Source: Sphingomonas sp. IW22
GTDB lineage: Bacteria; Pseudomonadota; Alphaproteobacteria; Sphingomonadales; Sphingomonadaceae
Reading direction: 5' to 3'
DNA: 54,746 nucleotides
Assembly: GCF_041321155.1 (NCBI RefSeq)
Contig: NZ_JBGGWB010000007.1
Location: 1 to 54,746, forward strand
A program made the position numbers and the translations under genes. The notes below the pieces were generated by a model, which was not told where the DNA came from, made no database searches, and saw only the letters and a program-made list of their open reading frames with translations. Numbering within the stretch: the first letter of the stretch is position 1; each line of letters starts with the position of its first letter. Below, piece by piece: positions 16,839 to 26,032 of this stretch.

Positions 16839-17669
16839 ATGGGAGCTATTACCCTCGCGAAAGCCAGCTTCATGGCGCTCGACCAAATCGAGCGTACGCG
16901 GCCGAAATCACGATCGGGGGCGGCAAACCCGACGCGCGCGCATGTTCACCCAAACAGCCGCAAGGCCGGCACGTTCGAGGACGACTTCTTCTACCGCTAC
17001 GCCAAGGGCGAGCCGGATCGGCTCTACAAGAACGCCACGGAACTGCTGAAGCGCAAGAACGCGGTCCGCCGGCTTGCCCGCGCCGAGGGGCGACCACTCA
17101 CCGAAGATGAACAGCTCCTCACGCTGATAACGCCCGCAGCGGTACGCGTGTTCAAGGAGCTTACCGATCTTGCCCGCAACTGCGCTGGCAAGGTGTTCCC
17201 AACCTGGGAATGGATCGAGACGCACACCGGACTCTCTCGCGCGAGCGTTGGACGCGGGCTATCGATCCTCTCCAAAATGGGATTGCTCGACAAACAGCGC
17301 CGGTGCGTACCGATCGATCCTCCCGCCGATCGTCCAAAGGCCCGCAACGCACAAACGTCCAACGTCTATCGGATGAGCTTTCCCAACAGGCTCGCGCGAT
17401 TCCTTCCGCGTTTTCTACGGCCCATTCCTCTCCCCGATGACGTGGTGCAGCGTGAGGTCGACCGGATCGAAGAGATCGAGGCGATGAGGCTATGGCGCTC
17501 GCCCCGACAGGTTGTTGCCGAGGAGATTGTGGATGTGGACCTGCGGCGCATATTGGACAGCCTCGCCATGGCCATCGAGAACCAAGAGTCTCAAAAAAAT
17601 GGTCAACCGCTCCTAGATTCATATTATATAAGCTGTGAGAAGAGTTGGCCTGGTCGGCCAACGCCCTAA
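16839..17669 (+). CDS. Plasmid HTH protein downstream of repA
   Basis: 276 aa, starting at the ATG behind GGACGGAAG. Residues about 125-155 (FPTWEWIETHTGLSRASVGRGLS followed by ILSKMGLLDKQRR) form a convincing winged helix-turn-helix of the kind used by plasmid replication and partition regulators. A basic N-terminus and a charged C-terminal helix flank it. Proteins of this type are commonly encoded next to RPA-type repA genes; a role in copy control or replication is inferred from position. A GTTGGCC/GGCCAAC hairpin spans the last codons (17644-17662) and may end transcription. Confidence 0.75.
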   Translation: MGAITLAKASFMALDQIERTRPKSRSGAANPTRAHVHPNSRKAGTFEDDFFYRYAKGEPDRLYKNATELLKRKNAVRRLARAEGRPLTEDEQLLTLITPAAVRVFKELTDLARNCAGKVFPTWEWIETHTGLSRASVGRGLSILSKMGLLDKQRRCVPIDPPADRPKARNAQTSNVYRMSFPNRLARFLPRFLRPIPLPDDVVQREVDRIEEIEAMRLWRSPRQVVAEEIVDVDLRRILDSLAMAIENQESQKNGQPLLDSYYISCEKSWPGRPTP

Positions 17670-18020
17670 CGCCTGACGGCGAGACAGCCCTAGAACCACC
17701 AACCCCGACTAGCCACAGCCGCCAACGCCAGATTGAGCCGTGGAACGCGGCGCTGTGCGCCGCGGTGCTCCCGAAAGGAGCAAGCGTTTACCGTGGCGCT
17801 CAAAAGGCCGCCTTCATGCTTGGTTCAGCTGATTTTCGTTGATGAACGGGACCATAGCGCCAGTCTGCGCAGCTTAAGAGCGCTAATCCAACGATGCCAC
17901 CCTTCCCTTCGCGCGCTCAACGCGACTGCATCCCTTAGCGCAAACTGATCCAGCCTCCGGTAACTTCGGCACGATCAGAGAGTTAAGGAAGCGACAGGAT
18001 CTTACTGTTAGGTAGCGAAC
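17670..18020. other. Unassigned spacer
   Basis: About 350 bp between the HTH gene and the small membrane protein. Short frames are present but none has both a plausible start signal and protein-like composition. No repeats, tRNA or terminator with a T-run were seen. Confidence 0.4.
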
Positions 18021-18296
18021 ATGCCCCAAGCGACAGTTCAGGCCTGGCTCTCCCTCTATGCCGCCGTCGGCGTCATGGCATTAATGTGCGCTACCTTCGC
18101 AATTGCCAAAACAGCTTACGACTATCGACAGGGGGGAATCGGTCTTCCCACAACATCGACGCTGGATAAGATGCTCGTGCTCCCCAGGGTCTGGGTACGT
18201 TGGCAGATCAACTATCTCCAAGGTGCGCCGGCAGTTTTATGTATTGCGATCTATTTTGCACACTATCTGGGGTTTGAAACACTCGTTGATGTGTAG
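18021..18296 (+). CDS. Small membrane protein, unknown function
   Basis: 91 aa with two hydrophobic segments (about residues 8-28, LSLYAAVGVMALMCATFAIA, and 67-83, APAVLCIAIYFAHYLGF), so probably an inner-membrane hairpin. The ribosome-binding site is weak. It converges on and overlaps the end of the lytic transglycosylase by 34 bp. No family recognised; it may be a real gene, but the support is modest. Confidence 0.5.
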   Translation: MPQATVQAWLSLYAAVGVMALMCATFAIAKTAYDYRQGGIGLPTTSTLDKMLVLPRVWVRWQINYLQGAPAVLCIAIYFAHYLGFETLVDV

Positions 18297-19180
18297 GCAA
18301 ACAATTCGACCCCCCTGCCCTGCGCTATCCTAGGAAGACTGGGGTGGGAAGCCGTCTGGATCGACGCCATTCTTGACACGCCGTTGCTCCAACCCTTGGT
18401 GATTGCGGCAACATAATCGATCGTCTCACGGAACGGCGGTATCCGGCCGAGCATACGAACGCGACCCGGACCGGCATTATAGGCTGCCAGCGCCAAGTCG
18501 ACCCTTTTGAACTCGTCTAGGTGAGAACGAAGATACCTCGCCCCTCCCCTCAGATTGGCAAGCGGATCGCGAGAGTTGTAAACGCCCAACCCGCGCGCCG
18601 TGCCAGGCATCAACTGGGTCAGGCCAACGGCGCCCTTGGGCGAGACCACAAGCGGATCATACTGGCTTTCCTGGGCCACTAGAGCGTCGAGAAGGCCGGT
18701 CGGGACCCCAGCTTCACAAGCTACGGCTGAGATCATCGGGAAATAGCGCGCTCTTCGTGCCTCCTGCCAAGGGGCCAGATCGCCACGCGGACGGTATGGC
18801 GTGATTGAGCAGGCGGCCGGACTATACATGAAGGGTGCGACGACATTTTGCGCAGCCCGAGCTGCGCCGGTCATCACCGTGCCGGTCTGCATCCAAAGAG
18901 GAACAGAAACCGAAGGATTCGGTATATCCGAACCCCAGGCGTTCTCTCCCGCTGTAATATTGCGGAAATCGGCTTGAAGTCTTTCCGGCGAAACACCAAT
19001 CTCAGGCACGTCTGCTTGCCTGGGGATAGCGCGCGCGGGACCGACATCAATTACAGCACCCCGGGATATGTCACCAAAGGCGACGATCTCGACTCTACGC
19101 TGCGACGCAGCGACGGGTGAAGAAACGGCCGCGATCGCTGTTACACCTGTTACAAGTCTTATTGCGAGGCATGAGTTCAT
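18263..19180 (-). CDS. Lytic transglycosylase with SLT domain
   Basis: 305 aa with an N-terminal signal peptide (hydrophobic to about residue 25, SPVAAS cleavage region). The SLT fold spans about 145-270: catalytic Glu171 in LVAQESQYDP, then GAVGLTQLMPGTA, NLRGGARYLR and LALAAYNAGPGRV, all in the family order. It cleaves peptidoglycan glycan strands with formation of 1,6-anhydro ends in the periplasm. On plasmids such enzymes (VirB1/TrbN type) open the wall for conjugation machinery, but no other transfer gene is visible in this window. It is divergently placed from the partition locus. Confidence 0.9.
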   Translation of the reverse strand: MNSCLAIRLVTGVTAIAAVSSPVAASQRRVEIVAFGDISRGAVIDVGPARAIPRQADVPEIGVSPERLQADFRNITAGENAWGSDIPNPSVSVPLWMQTGTVMTGAARAAQNVVAPFMYSPAACSITPYRPRGDLAPWQEARRARYFPMISAVACEAGVPTGLLDALVAQESQYDPLVVSPKGAVGLTQLMPGTARGLGVYNSRDPLANLRGGARYLRSHLDEFKRVDLALAAYNAGPGRVRMLGRIPPFRETIDYVAAITKGWSNGVSRMASIQTASHPSLPRIAQGRGVELFAYTSTSVSNPR

Positions 19181-19420
19181 AGCTTCAAACAGCCAGAGTC
19201 GACCAATCCGGTCAATGTGGAAAAAAATTACACTGTGCGTCCGTCAAGGGGTGACTTGTTGAGCTAAATTGGCAGAGCGCCCCTCTACTCGACGTCAGTC
19301 TGATCGTATCAGATCGTGCAACTACCAAATGAGCTTTGCTTCCGGGCCCTAAGTCACTTGGCTTCGGTCAAAGCCCGCTGTGCACGATTGTGTGCACGCC
19401 CTCATCGCTCCTGGGCGCAT
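19181..19420. other. Spacer before the partition repeats
   Basis: No gene seen. It contains two copies of the palindrome GTGCAC close together (about 19380-19396) and a stretch at 19259-19280 that resembles the D-arm half of a tRNA but has no T-arm. The promoter of the lytic transglycosylase must lie at its left end. Confidence 0.4.
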
Positions 19421-19726
19421 GACGATCCTAATCGGATAATTTGACGAACCGAGTTAGAGGTTATACCGGATTATTGAGATCACCCGATAATCTGGGAAAC
19501 CGGATATTTAGGAATATCAGGTATGATGTGTTATCAGGTATAAGGGATTATCGGGTAAGCCCTCTTATCAGGTGCAAGGAATTATCGGGTCATCTCGAGT
19601 ACCCGGTCGACGCCAATACCGGGTTTCCATTCCAATCCGGTTATGGCATATACCAGGTTAATTGCCATATCTGGTCATCGATGAAATCCGGTTGATAAGC
19701 ATATCCGATTGATACCAAAACCCGGT
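19421..19726 (+). repeat. 17-bp-period repeat array, probable partition centromere
   Basis: A core of WWAYCVGRT recurs so that the final T falls at 19522, 19539, 19556, 19573, 19590, 19607, 19624, 19641, 19658, 19675, 19692, 19709 and 19726: thirteen copies on an exact 17-bp period. Five weaker copies continue the same register to the left (ending 19505, 19488, 19471, 19454, 19437). Typical cores are TTATCAGGT, TTATCGGGT, ATACCGGGT and AATCCGGTT. The array ends 40 bp before the parA start. This is the layout of a centromere and parA operator bound by a small ribbon-helix-helix partner. Confidence 0.85.
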
Positions 19727-19766
19727 TTGCGAAAGCGCTCCGGGCAACAACATTCAGGGGGTCCCC

Positions 19767-20429
19767 ATGCCAACAATCACGATCGCGTCCCCGAAAGGAG
19801 GGGCCGGCAAGAGTACCACAGCGGTCATTCTGGCCACGGAACTCGCTCACGCTGGCGTGCCCGTTACGCTTCTAGACTGCGATCCGAATATGTCCGTCAG
19901 CCTTTGGGCAAGCCGAGGAGCATTGCCTCCGAGAATCAAGGTTCTCAACGACGTGACGGAATCGACAGTCATCAAAACAATCAAAGAATTCGATCGCGAT
20001 GGGGAAATCGTCATCGTCGACATGGAAGGTGTGGCTTCACGACTGATGTCGCGAGCGATATCGCAAGCCGATCTTGTTATTACACCGATGCGAGCAACCA
20101 CTCTCGATGCAACAATCGGCGCACGCGCGATCGCCCTGATAATGGAAGAAGAGGAATCGCTGGGTCGGCAGATTCGATATGCCGCGGTATTCACGATGAC
20201 AAAAACAGTCCGTTCCAAGCAGCATTCCGGGATTGTCGCTTCGCTCCGTGGACAAGGCGTTGACGTTATAGAACCCGACCTGTTGGAACGATCGGCTTTC
20301 TCCAGCCTCTTCGAATTCGGTGGCGATCTCTACACGATGCCACCCCAGGGGAATGCAGTCGCAGCACAGCAGAACGCCTCAGCATTTATGCAAGCCGTCG
20401 TAGAACGACTGAAGGAGACTGCACGATGA
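19767..20429 (+). CDS. parA: ParA partition ATPase, short (type Ib-like)
   Basis: 220 aa with the deviant Walker A KGGAGKST at 10-17, the A' motif LLDCDPN (35-41) and Walker B IVIVDMEG (81-88). It lacks the N-terminal HTH of long ParA proteins, so it belongs with short ParA/Soj/ParF-like ATPases. It pairs with the small protein encoded directly after it, whose ATG overlaps its stop (ATGA). The ATPase forms a nucleoid-bound gradient that moves plasmid copies. Short ParAs do not repress themselves; the partner protein usually binds upstream repeats, here the 17-bp array. Confidence 0.93.
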   Translation: MPTITIASPKGGAGKSTTAVILATELAHAGVPVTLLDCDPNMSVSLWASRGALPPRIKVLNDVTESTVIKTIKEFDRDGEIVIVDMEGVASRLMSRAISQADLVITPMRATTLDATIGARAIALIMEEEESLGRQIRYAAVFTMTKTVRSKQHSGIVASLRGQGVDVIEPDLLERSAFSSLFEFGGDLYTMPPQGNAVAAQQNASAFMQAVVERLKETAR

Positions 20430-20719
20430 CCGAAAAGCCAAGTTTCGCCATCGACATCGGTGGCCTGAAAACCCGGCCAAAACCACAAGATGCGTCTGCA
20501 CTCCGAGCGGCAGACGAGGCGGCAGAAGAACATGGGTTCGTTTCTCGCGACCCTGAACCTCGCAAGGCTGGTCGGCGTCCAAGTCCAAGAACAGGACAAG
20601 TCCACGCCAAGGTACTGCCGCATGTCGCATTAGAAATCGCGGATGAAGCTCAGCGCCGAGGCGTCACCCAGGGCGTACTCATCGAAGAAGCCTGGGCGCT
20701 GTTTACGAAGGACCGCTGA
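20426..20719 (+). CDS. Small ParB/ParG-like centromere-binding partner
   Basis: 97 aa, overlapping parA by 4 bp. The first 55 residues are polar, flexible and charged. The C-terminal part (GQVHAKVLPHVALEIADEAQ and RRGVTQGVLIEEAWALF) has one short strand and two helices, fitting a ribbon-helix-helix dimer with a flexible N-terminal arm that stimulates ParA. No exact family name is assured. Its target is probably the 17-bp repeat array upstream. Confidence 0.75.
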   Translation: MTEKPSFAIDIGGLKTRPKPQDASALRAADEAAEEHGFVSRDPEPRKAGRRPSPRTGQVHAKVLPHVALEIADEAQRRGVTQGVLIEEAWALFTKDR

Positions 20720-20734
20720 TAGGACGATCAGAAA

Positions 20735-20771
20735 AGGGGAGGGGGGTCGAGCAGACGAGAAAGGATATGTG
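20735..20771 (+). promoter_or_regulatory. G-rich leader of the primase-like gene
   Basis: AGGGGAGGGGGG at 20735-20746 lies 26-37 bp before the start; AAAGGA nearer the ATG is the actual ribosome-binding site. No clear hairpin is visible here, unlike most of the other leaders of this type. Confidence 0.45.
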
Positions 20772-21611
20772 ATGCCCCTCGTTGCCCTTAAACCCACCCA
20801 GACCCTCGTCGATATCGTCGGCACCCTTGGCGGCACATGGCACGGCTTCAACGCCATGTGCCGGTGCCCTGCGCACGCAGATTCCAAACCCAGCCTGTCG
20901 CTGCGGCAAGGGCATGACGGCATCCTGGTCCATTGCTTTGCCGGCTGCGCGGCAGACGACGTCCTGCGCGAGATCGCCCGCATCGAACCGGGTCGTCGCT
21001 ACGAGCCACCTCCCGCCCAGCGCGCTGGACGCCCCGCAAATCTCGAGCGATTGTGGAACGATGCTCTCCCGATCGAGGGTACGCCGGCGCAAGCCTATCT
21101 GCGCTTTCGCGGTATCACCGGCACATTCGACGACTTGCGCTTTCATCCGCGCTGCCCGTGGGGTCCAAAGCCCCTGACCCGTTTTCTCCCGGCCCTCCTG
21201 GTCGCGGCGCGGGAAGGGCGCGTACTTCGAGCGATCCAGCGTATTTTCCTCGACCTTGAGACCGGGAGCTATCTCGACAAGGTCACCCTGGGAACGCCGG
21301 GCGGCGCGACGTGGCAGGGGGTGCGCGTTCGCGAGACACTCGCCCTTGGCGAAGGGTTCGAGACGTCGGCTGCCTTCAGCCAGATCCACGGCATTCCCTG
21401 CTGGGCGACCCTTGGCGCAGCGCGCCTCGACCGTGTTTATATCCCCGCGAGTGTCACCACGCTCATCTTCGCCGAGGATAATGATTTCGAAGGGCGGCGC
21501 GCGCGGCGGAAAGCCTGGGCCGCCTACCGCCCACAGGGGTTCATCCTCAAGCGGATGCCGCCACCGCCGCGCTTCGGCGACTGGGCCGACGTCCTGAAGC
21601 CAGGAGCCTGA
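20772..21611 (+). CDS. CHC2/Toprim primase-like protein
   Basis: 279 aa from ATG 20772 (MPLVALKPTQTLV). The N-terminus has a zinc-binding pattern MCRCPAHADSKPSLSL then HCFAGCAADDVL, as in CHC2 zinc fingers of DnaG-like primases. The C-terminal half is a Toprim domain: LALGEGFETSAAF with the catalytic Glu and IFAEDNDFEG with the acidic DxD-type cluster. Proteins of this build on plasmids and phages prime DNA synthesis during establishment, or bind DNA. It is shorter than DnaG and lacks the usual RNA-polymerase-like core length between the two domains, so primase activity is not certain. Confidence 0.82.
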   Translation: MPLVALKPTQTLVDIVGTLGGTWHGFNAMCRCPAHADSKPSLSLRQGHDGILVHCFAGCAADDVLREIARIEPGRRYEPPPAQRAGRPANLERLWNDALPIEGTPAQAYLRFRGITGTFDDLRFHPRCPWGPKPLTRFLPALLVAAREGRVLRAIQRIFLDLETGSYLDKVTLGTPGGATWQGVRVRETLALGEGFETSAAFSQIHGIPCWATLGAARLDRVYIPASVTTLIFAEDNDFEGRRARRKAWAAYRPQGFILKRMPPPPRFGDWADVLKPGA

Positions 21612-21668
21612 AGGGGAGGGGGATCGGGTTTGCGAGCTGCACGAGCAGCCCAAGCCCTGGAGATCCCC
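21611..21668 (+). promoter_or_regulatory. G-rich leader with hairpin before the strawberry-notch gene
   Basis: AAGGGGAGGGGGATCGGG starts right at the preceding stop codon. GGGTTTG (21626-21632) pairs with CAAGCCC (21651-21657), one G-U, and inside it GCTGC pairs with GCAGC around the loop ACGA. TGGAGA next to the ATG is the separate ribosome-binding site. Confidence 0.6.
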
Positions 21669-24600
21669 ATGACCGACCTGTTCGATACGGCGCCTGCCCG
21701 CGCCGGAAATGCCACCGCTGCTGCCCGTCACGTCGCGGCCTCGATCGCAAGCGGGGTCAAAATCACCCGCGCCAAGCTTAACGACGCAATGGCAAACGCC
21801 TTTGGCGGCAGCGACGCCGATGGCCACTGGACCCAGCGCGAGAGCTTCGAAATCCTCGAGCATGCGACCGTCCTGGCGGTCAATGGCGGGGCAAAGCCTC
21901 CAAGCATCGCAGAGGCGATCGCTCTTGTCGGCCGACTTCCCACCCAGACCGTCCGCAGCGAGGAACAGATCGACTGGCAGCAATTCTCGACGCCGCTCGA
22001 CCTTGCGGCGGTTGCCTGCTTGCTTGCCGCGCCACAGGACGACGATATCGTCCTTGAACCGAGCGCGGGCAACGGCCTGCTGATCGCCTGCCTGCCACCT
22101 GTCGCGGCGCTTCATCTCAATGAGATCGACCCGGCCCGCCGCGCTCGGTTAGCAGCGGCCTATCCACTTGCCAGCGTCACAGGGCATGACGGCGCACAGA
22201 TCGCCAGCGTCATGACGGCAGCACCGCGCCCCGGCCTCATCCTCATGAACCCGCCATTCTCGCGGTCGCTCGGCCGCGGCGCCGATGCGTTGGCAGCCGT
22301 CCGCCATCTCCAGGCCGCCATCAAACGTCTGGCACCGGGGGGACGCGTCGTGGCAATCATGCCCGACTGGTTTGCGCAATCGGCACGCATGGCATCGGTC
22401 TGGTCGACCACGCTCGCCAGCGTCAGCCTCCGCACCTCGATCCGGCTCACCCATGCCTATGGCAAGCACGGCACCGGGGTCGCAGTCCGCCTTTACGTCA
22501 TCGACAAGGCCGTGGGCGATACCACGACAACAACGATCCAGCGCCGCGATGTCGCTGACCTTCTCGATGTCCTCGCGATCCCGCCACGCCTGCCAATGAC
22601 CGCGGTCGCGCCAACGCCTGTCAAACGCAGCGGCCCGATCTCGCTGATGCGCAGCGTCAAGTCGAAGCCCGCCGCCACGCCGCGAATCTTCCGCGCACCG
22701 GCGCGCAACGACGTGCTTCCCGTAAGCTATGCCGTCCTCGAAACGGCGGCACCGCTGGCCGAGCAGACCGGCGTCTATCTTCCCTATCGCCCGAGCCGGA
22801 TCGTCTTCGATACCGCTGGGGAGCATCCGACCGCCCTGGTCGAATCCATCGCCATGGGCTCGATCCCGGCGCCGATCCCCTCCCATGTGCCCGCGCTCCC
22901 TGAGCGAACCGTGACGGACAGGCTGTTGTCCTCCTCGCAACTCGAGACCGTCGTCTATGCCGGTCATGCCTGGACCCAGTTCATCCCCGGCCTGTCAAAG
23001 CCCGACAAGGAAGGCGTCGGCCTGGTCCTCGCCGACGACGGTCGGGCCTATCGCAAAGGCTATTTCCTGGGCGACGGCACCGGGGCAGGGAAGGGGCGTC
23101 AGGTCGCGGCCGTCATTCTGGACAACTGGCTTGCCGGTCGTCGCAAGAATATCTGGATCAGCAAGAACGAAGCACTGCACGCCGATGCGATCCGGGACTG
23201 GACCGCGCTGGGCGGTCTTGCCGCCGATGTGCAGCCGCTCTCGCGCTGGAAAATCGACGAGCCGATATCGATGGCCGAGGGAGTCCTGTTCGTCACCTAT
23301 CCGACCCTGCGCTCAAACCGGGGCGATGCCACGCGGCTCGACCAGATCATTGCCTGGGCAGGTGCCGATTTCGACGGCGTGATCGCTTTCGACGAAGCCC
23401 ATGAGATGGGCGGCGTTGCAGGCGGCGAGGGATCGATGGGCACCAAGAAGGGGTCGCAGCAGGGCATCGCAGGGGTCCTGCTCCAGAACCATCTGCCGCT
23501 CGCGCGCGTGCTCTATGCGTCCGCCACCGGCGCGTCCGAGGTCAACAATCTTGCCTATGCGGTGCGGCTCGGCCTGTGGGGGCCAGATACCGCCTTCGCC
23601 AACCGTGAAGCCTTTATCACCCAGATCCGTCAGGGTGGCATCGCGGCGATGGAGCTGGTCGCCCGCGATCTCAAGGCCACAGGACTCTATACCGCGCGCG
23701 CACTCAGCTTCGCAGGCGTCGAATACGACATCCTGCGCCACGAACTGACGCCCGAACAGATCGAAGTCTATGACACCTATGCCGACGCATGGGCAATCAT
23801 TCACCGCGGTCTGGAAAAAGCCCTCGAACTCACCGGCGTCGTGGATGCTGCCGAGGGCAAGACCCTGAACTCCGGCGCCAAGGCCGCAGCGCGCTCACGG
23901 TTCGAGGGATGCAAGCAACGCTTTTTCGGCGCACTCCTCCTGTCGTCGAAGCTGCCGACCGTCATCGCCGCGATCGAACAGCATCTTGCCGCAGATCAAT
24001 CCGTCGTGTTGCAGCTGGTGACGACGGCCGAAGCCATCCTCGACCGCCGCCTCGGCGAACTCTCGGCCGATGAGCGCGCGGATCTCGACATCGATCTTTC
24101 GCCCCGCGAAGCCGTCATCGACTATCTGACCCGCGCCTTTCCGGTTCAGCAGATGACCTTCTACCGTGACGACACCGGCGAGGTCCGATCGCGACCGCTG
24201 CTCGATGCCAACGGCAACCCTGTCACCAACCCGGAAGCCGAAGCGGAGCGCGACAATCTGATCGAGCAGCTATGCGCCCTGCCGCCGATCGCCGCCGTCC
24301 TCGACGCCATCATCACGCGGTTCGGCACCGAGATGGTGGCCGAGGTCACCGGACGCACCAAGCGGCTCATCAATCTGCCAGGTGGCGGGCAGAAGCTCGA
24401 ATCGCGTTCCGCGCGCGCCACCCAGGCCGACTCCGCCGCATTCATGGAGGGCACCAAACGCATCCTCGTCTTCTCGGACGCGGGCGGGACCGGGCGCTCC
24501 TACCATGCCAGCCTCGACGCCAGGAACCAGCAACAGCGTGCGCATCTGCTCCTCGAACCGGGATGGCGGGCCGATCGGGCGATCCAGGGCCTCGGACGCA

Positions 24601-25877
24601 CGCATCGCACCCATCAGGCCTGCTCGCCTCTCTTCCGGCCCGTGACCACCGACTGCAAGGGCGAACTGCGCTTCACCTCGACGATCGCGCGCCGGCTCGA
24701 CAGCCTGGGCGCGCTCACTCGCGGTCAGCGCCAGACCGGCGGGCAGAACCTGTTCGATCCCGCCGACAATCTGGAAAGCGAATATGCCAAGGCGGCCCTC
24801 GTCAGCTGGTATCATCTGCTGGTCGCCGGCAAGCTCACCAGCACCAACCTCACAGACTTCCAACACCGCACCGGGCTTGAACTGCTCGACACCGATGGCG
24901 TGCTGAAGGAGGACCTGCCCCCCATCCAGCGCTGGCTCAACCGCCTTCTGGCGCTGCCGATCGGCTTGCAGAACGTCATCTTCGACGAGTTTCTCGCCCT
25001 GGTCGAAGCCCGCGTCGCTGCCGCGCGCGAGGCAGGCACGCTCGATGTCGGCGTCGAGACCATGACGGTGGAGACAGCAACCGTCCTCGACGACAGGATC
25101 TTGCGCACCGATCCGGTCAGCAAAGCGACGTCCCATCTCCTCACGATCGAGGTCACCCGCCGCCGCAATCCGGTTTCGCTCGAGCGCGTCCTGCGGATCG
25201 CCGATACCGACAGAAGCGCGGCTTTCGTGCGCAACGGCAAGTCCGGCAAGGTTGCCCTGCGCACCAACGCACGGCCCTGGCTGACCGAAGATGGCGTGGC
25301 GATTCCCCGGATCGAACTGATGCGTCCCTCCCGTCACGAGTATCTGGCGCTCAACGATCTTTACGAGACGGCCTGGAGCGAATGTTCGCGCGCGCGGTTC
25401 GAGGAAGAATGGAGCGCCGAGGTCCGTGAGATCCTCGACAAGGTCGACACCGAGACGATCCGCCTTGCGACCGGACTCCTGCTGCCGATCTGGTCGGCCC
25501 TTCCCAGCGATCATCTCGTCGTCAACCGGGTGGTCGACGACAGCGGGCGCTCGTGGCTCGGGCGCATGGTGTTTCCCCGCGACGTGCCCGCACTGTTTTC
25601 CAAACTGGGGCTTGAGAGCAACGATGTCCTTAGCCCTGCGGAAGTCGTCAAGGCCGCCCTCGAAGGTGGCACCGTGACCATCAAACGGCCATTCGCATGC
25701 GAGGTCAAACGCGTCCGCGTCAACACCAGCCCCCGCATCGAGATCGTGGGCGCTCCGGCCAACCAGCTGCCGTGGCTGAAGTCGATCGGCTGCTTCACCG
25801 AAATCATCGCCTACAAGACCCGCGTCTTCGTGCCGGTCGAAACTGCCGATGCGGTGCTTGCGCGCCTGACCGCCTGA
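21669..25877 (+). CDS. Methyltransferase-strawberry notch helicase fusion
   Basis: 1402 aa from ATG 21669 (MTDLFDTAPARAG), behind TGGAGA. Residues about 105-290 are a Rossmann methyltransferase with the SAM loop LEPSAGNGLL (129-138) and the N6-adenine-type LMNPPF (192-197). A strawberry-notch-type SF2 helicase follows: Walker A GDGTGAGKGRQ near 466-476, motif II AFDEAHEMGG near 572, and a C-terminal half with SDAGGTGRSYHA and QGLGRTHRTHQ as motifs V/VI. Bacterial Sbno proteins occur on phages and conjugative elements in large polyvalent proteins, alongside ArdC and ParB domains. A role in protecting or processing incoming DNA is inferred. The ArdC and ParB-like genes follow directly. Confidence 0.87.
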   Translation: MTDLFDTAPARAGNATAAARHVAASIASGVKITRAKLNDAMANAFGGSDADGHWTQRESFEILEHATVLAVNGGAKPPSIAEAIALVGRLPTQTVRSEEQIDWQQFSTPLDLAAVACLLAAPQDDDIVLEPSAGNGLLIACLPPVAALHLNEIDPARRARLAAAYPLASVTGHDGAQIASVMTAAPRPGLILMNPPFSRSLGRGADALAAVRHLQAAIKRLAPGGRVVAIMPDWFAQSARMASVWSTTLASVSLRTSIRLTHAYGKHGTGVAVRLYVIDKAVGDTTTTTIQRRDVADLLDVLAIPPRLPMTAVAPTPVKRSGPISLMRSVKSKPAATPRIFRAPARNDVLPVSYAVLETAAPLAEQTGVYLPYRPSRIVFDTAGEHPTALVESIAMGSIPAPIPSHVPALPERTVTDRLLSSSQLETVVYAGHAWTQFIPGLSKPDKEGVGLVLADDGRAYRKGYFLGDGTGAGKGRQVAAVILDNWLAGRRKNIWISKNEALHADAIRDWTALGGLAADVQPLSRWKIDEPISMAEGVLFVTYPTLRSNRGDATRLDQIIAWAGADFDGVIAFDEAHEMGGVAGGEGSMGTKKGSQQGIAGVLLQNHLPLARVLYASATGASEVNNLAYAVRLGLWGPDTAFANREAFITQIRQGGIAAMELVARDLKATGLYTARALSFAGVEYDILRHELTPEQIEVYDTYADAWAIIHRGLEKALELTGVVDAAEGKTLNSGAKAAARSRFEGCKQRFFGALLLSSKLPTVIAAIEQHLAADQSVVLQLVTTAEAILDRRLGELSADERADLDIDLSPREAVIDYLTRAFPVQQMTFYRDDTGEVRSRPLLDANGNPVTNPEAEAERDNLIEQLCALPPIAAVLDAIITRFGTEMVAEVTGRTKRLINLPGGGQKLESRSARATQADSAAFMEGTKRILVFSDAGGTGRSYHASLDARNQQQRAHLLLEPGWRADRAIQGLGRTHRTHQACSPLFRPVTTDCKGELRFTSTIARRLDSLGALTRGQRQTGGQNLFDPADNLESEYAKAALVSWYHLLVAGKLTSTNLTDFQHRTGLELLDTDGVLKEDLPPIQRWLNRLLALPIGLQNVIFDEFLALVEARVAAAREAGTLDVGVETMTVETATVLDDRILRTDPVSKATSHLLTIEVTRRRNPVSLERVLRIADTDRSAAFVRNGKSGKVALRTNARPWLTEDGVAIPRIELMRPSRHEYLALNDLYETAWSECSRARFEEEWSAEVREILDKVDTETIRLATGLLLPIWSALPSDHLVVNRVVDDSGRSWLGRMVFPRDVPALFSKLGLESNDVLSPAEVVKAALEGGTVTIKRPFACEVKRVRVNTSPRIEIVGAPANQLPWLKSIGCFTEIIAYKTRVFVPVETADAVLARLTA

Positions 25878-25950
25878 CCTCCCGCCGATACCCGTTTCTC
25901 CTGCGCTTCGGGCCATGACCCCCGTGGCTAACCCCCGCGAAGCGCGGGAC

Positions 25951-26032
25951 GGGAAGGGGAGGAGGATCGGGGAGGGTGTCCGGTGTGGGGAAAGACGCGC
26001 GCCGGACACCATCATGCTCATGGAGACCCCAA
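25951..26032 (+). promoter_or_regulatory. G-rich leader with hairpin before the ParB-like gene
   Basis: GGGAAGGGGAGGAGGATCGG at 25951-25970 is followed by GGTGTCCGG (25975-25983), which pairs perfectly with CCGGACACC (26002-26010) around an 18-base loop. TGGAG before the ATG is the ribosome-binding site. Confidence 0.6.

Noticed and set aside
19251..19295. tRNA-like stretch (TTGAGCTAAATTGGCAGAGCGCC)-type D-arm
   Set aside because: Only a D-arm-like part is seen; there is no complete anticodon stem or T-arm and no acceptor pairing. At most a decayed fragment.
24270..26021. 583-codon minus-strand open frame
   Set aside because: Antisense to the strawberry-notch helicase, whose motifs are intact; no domain recognised.
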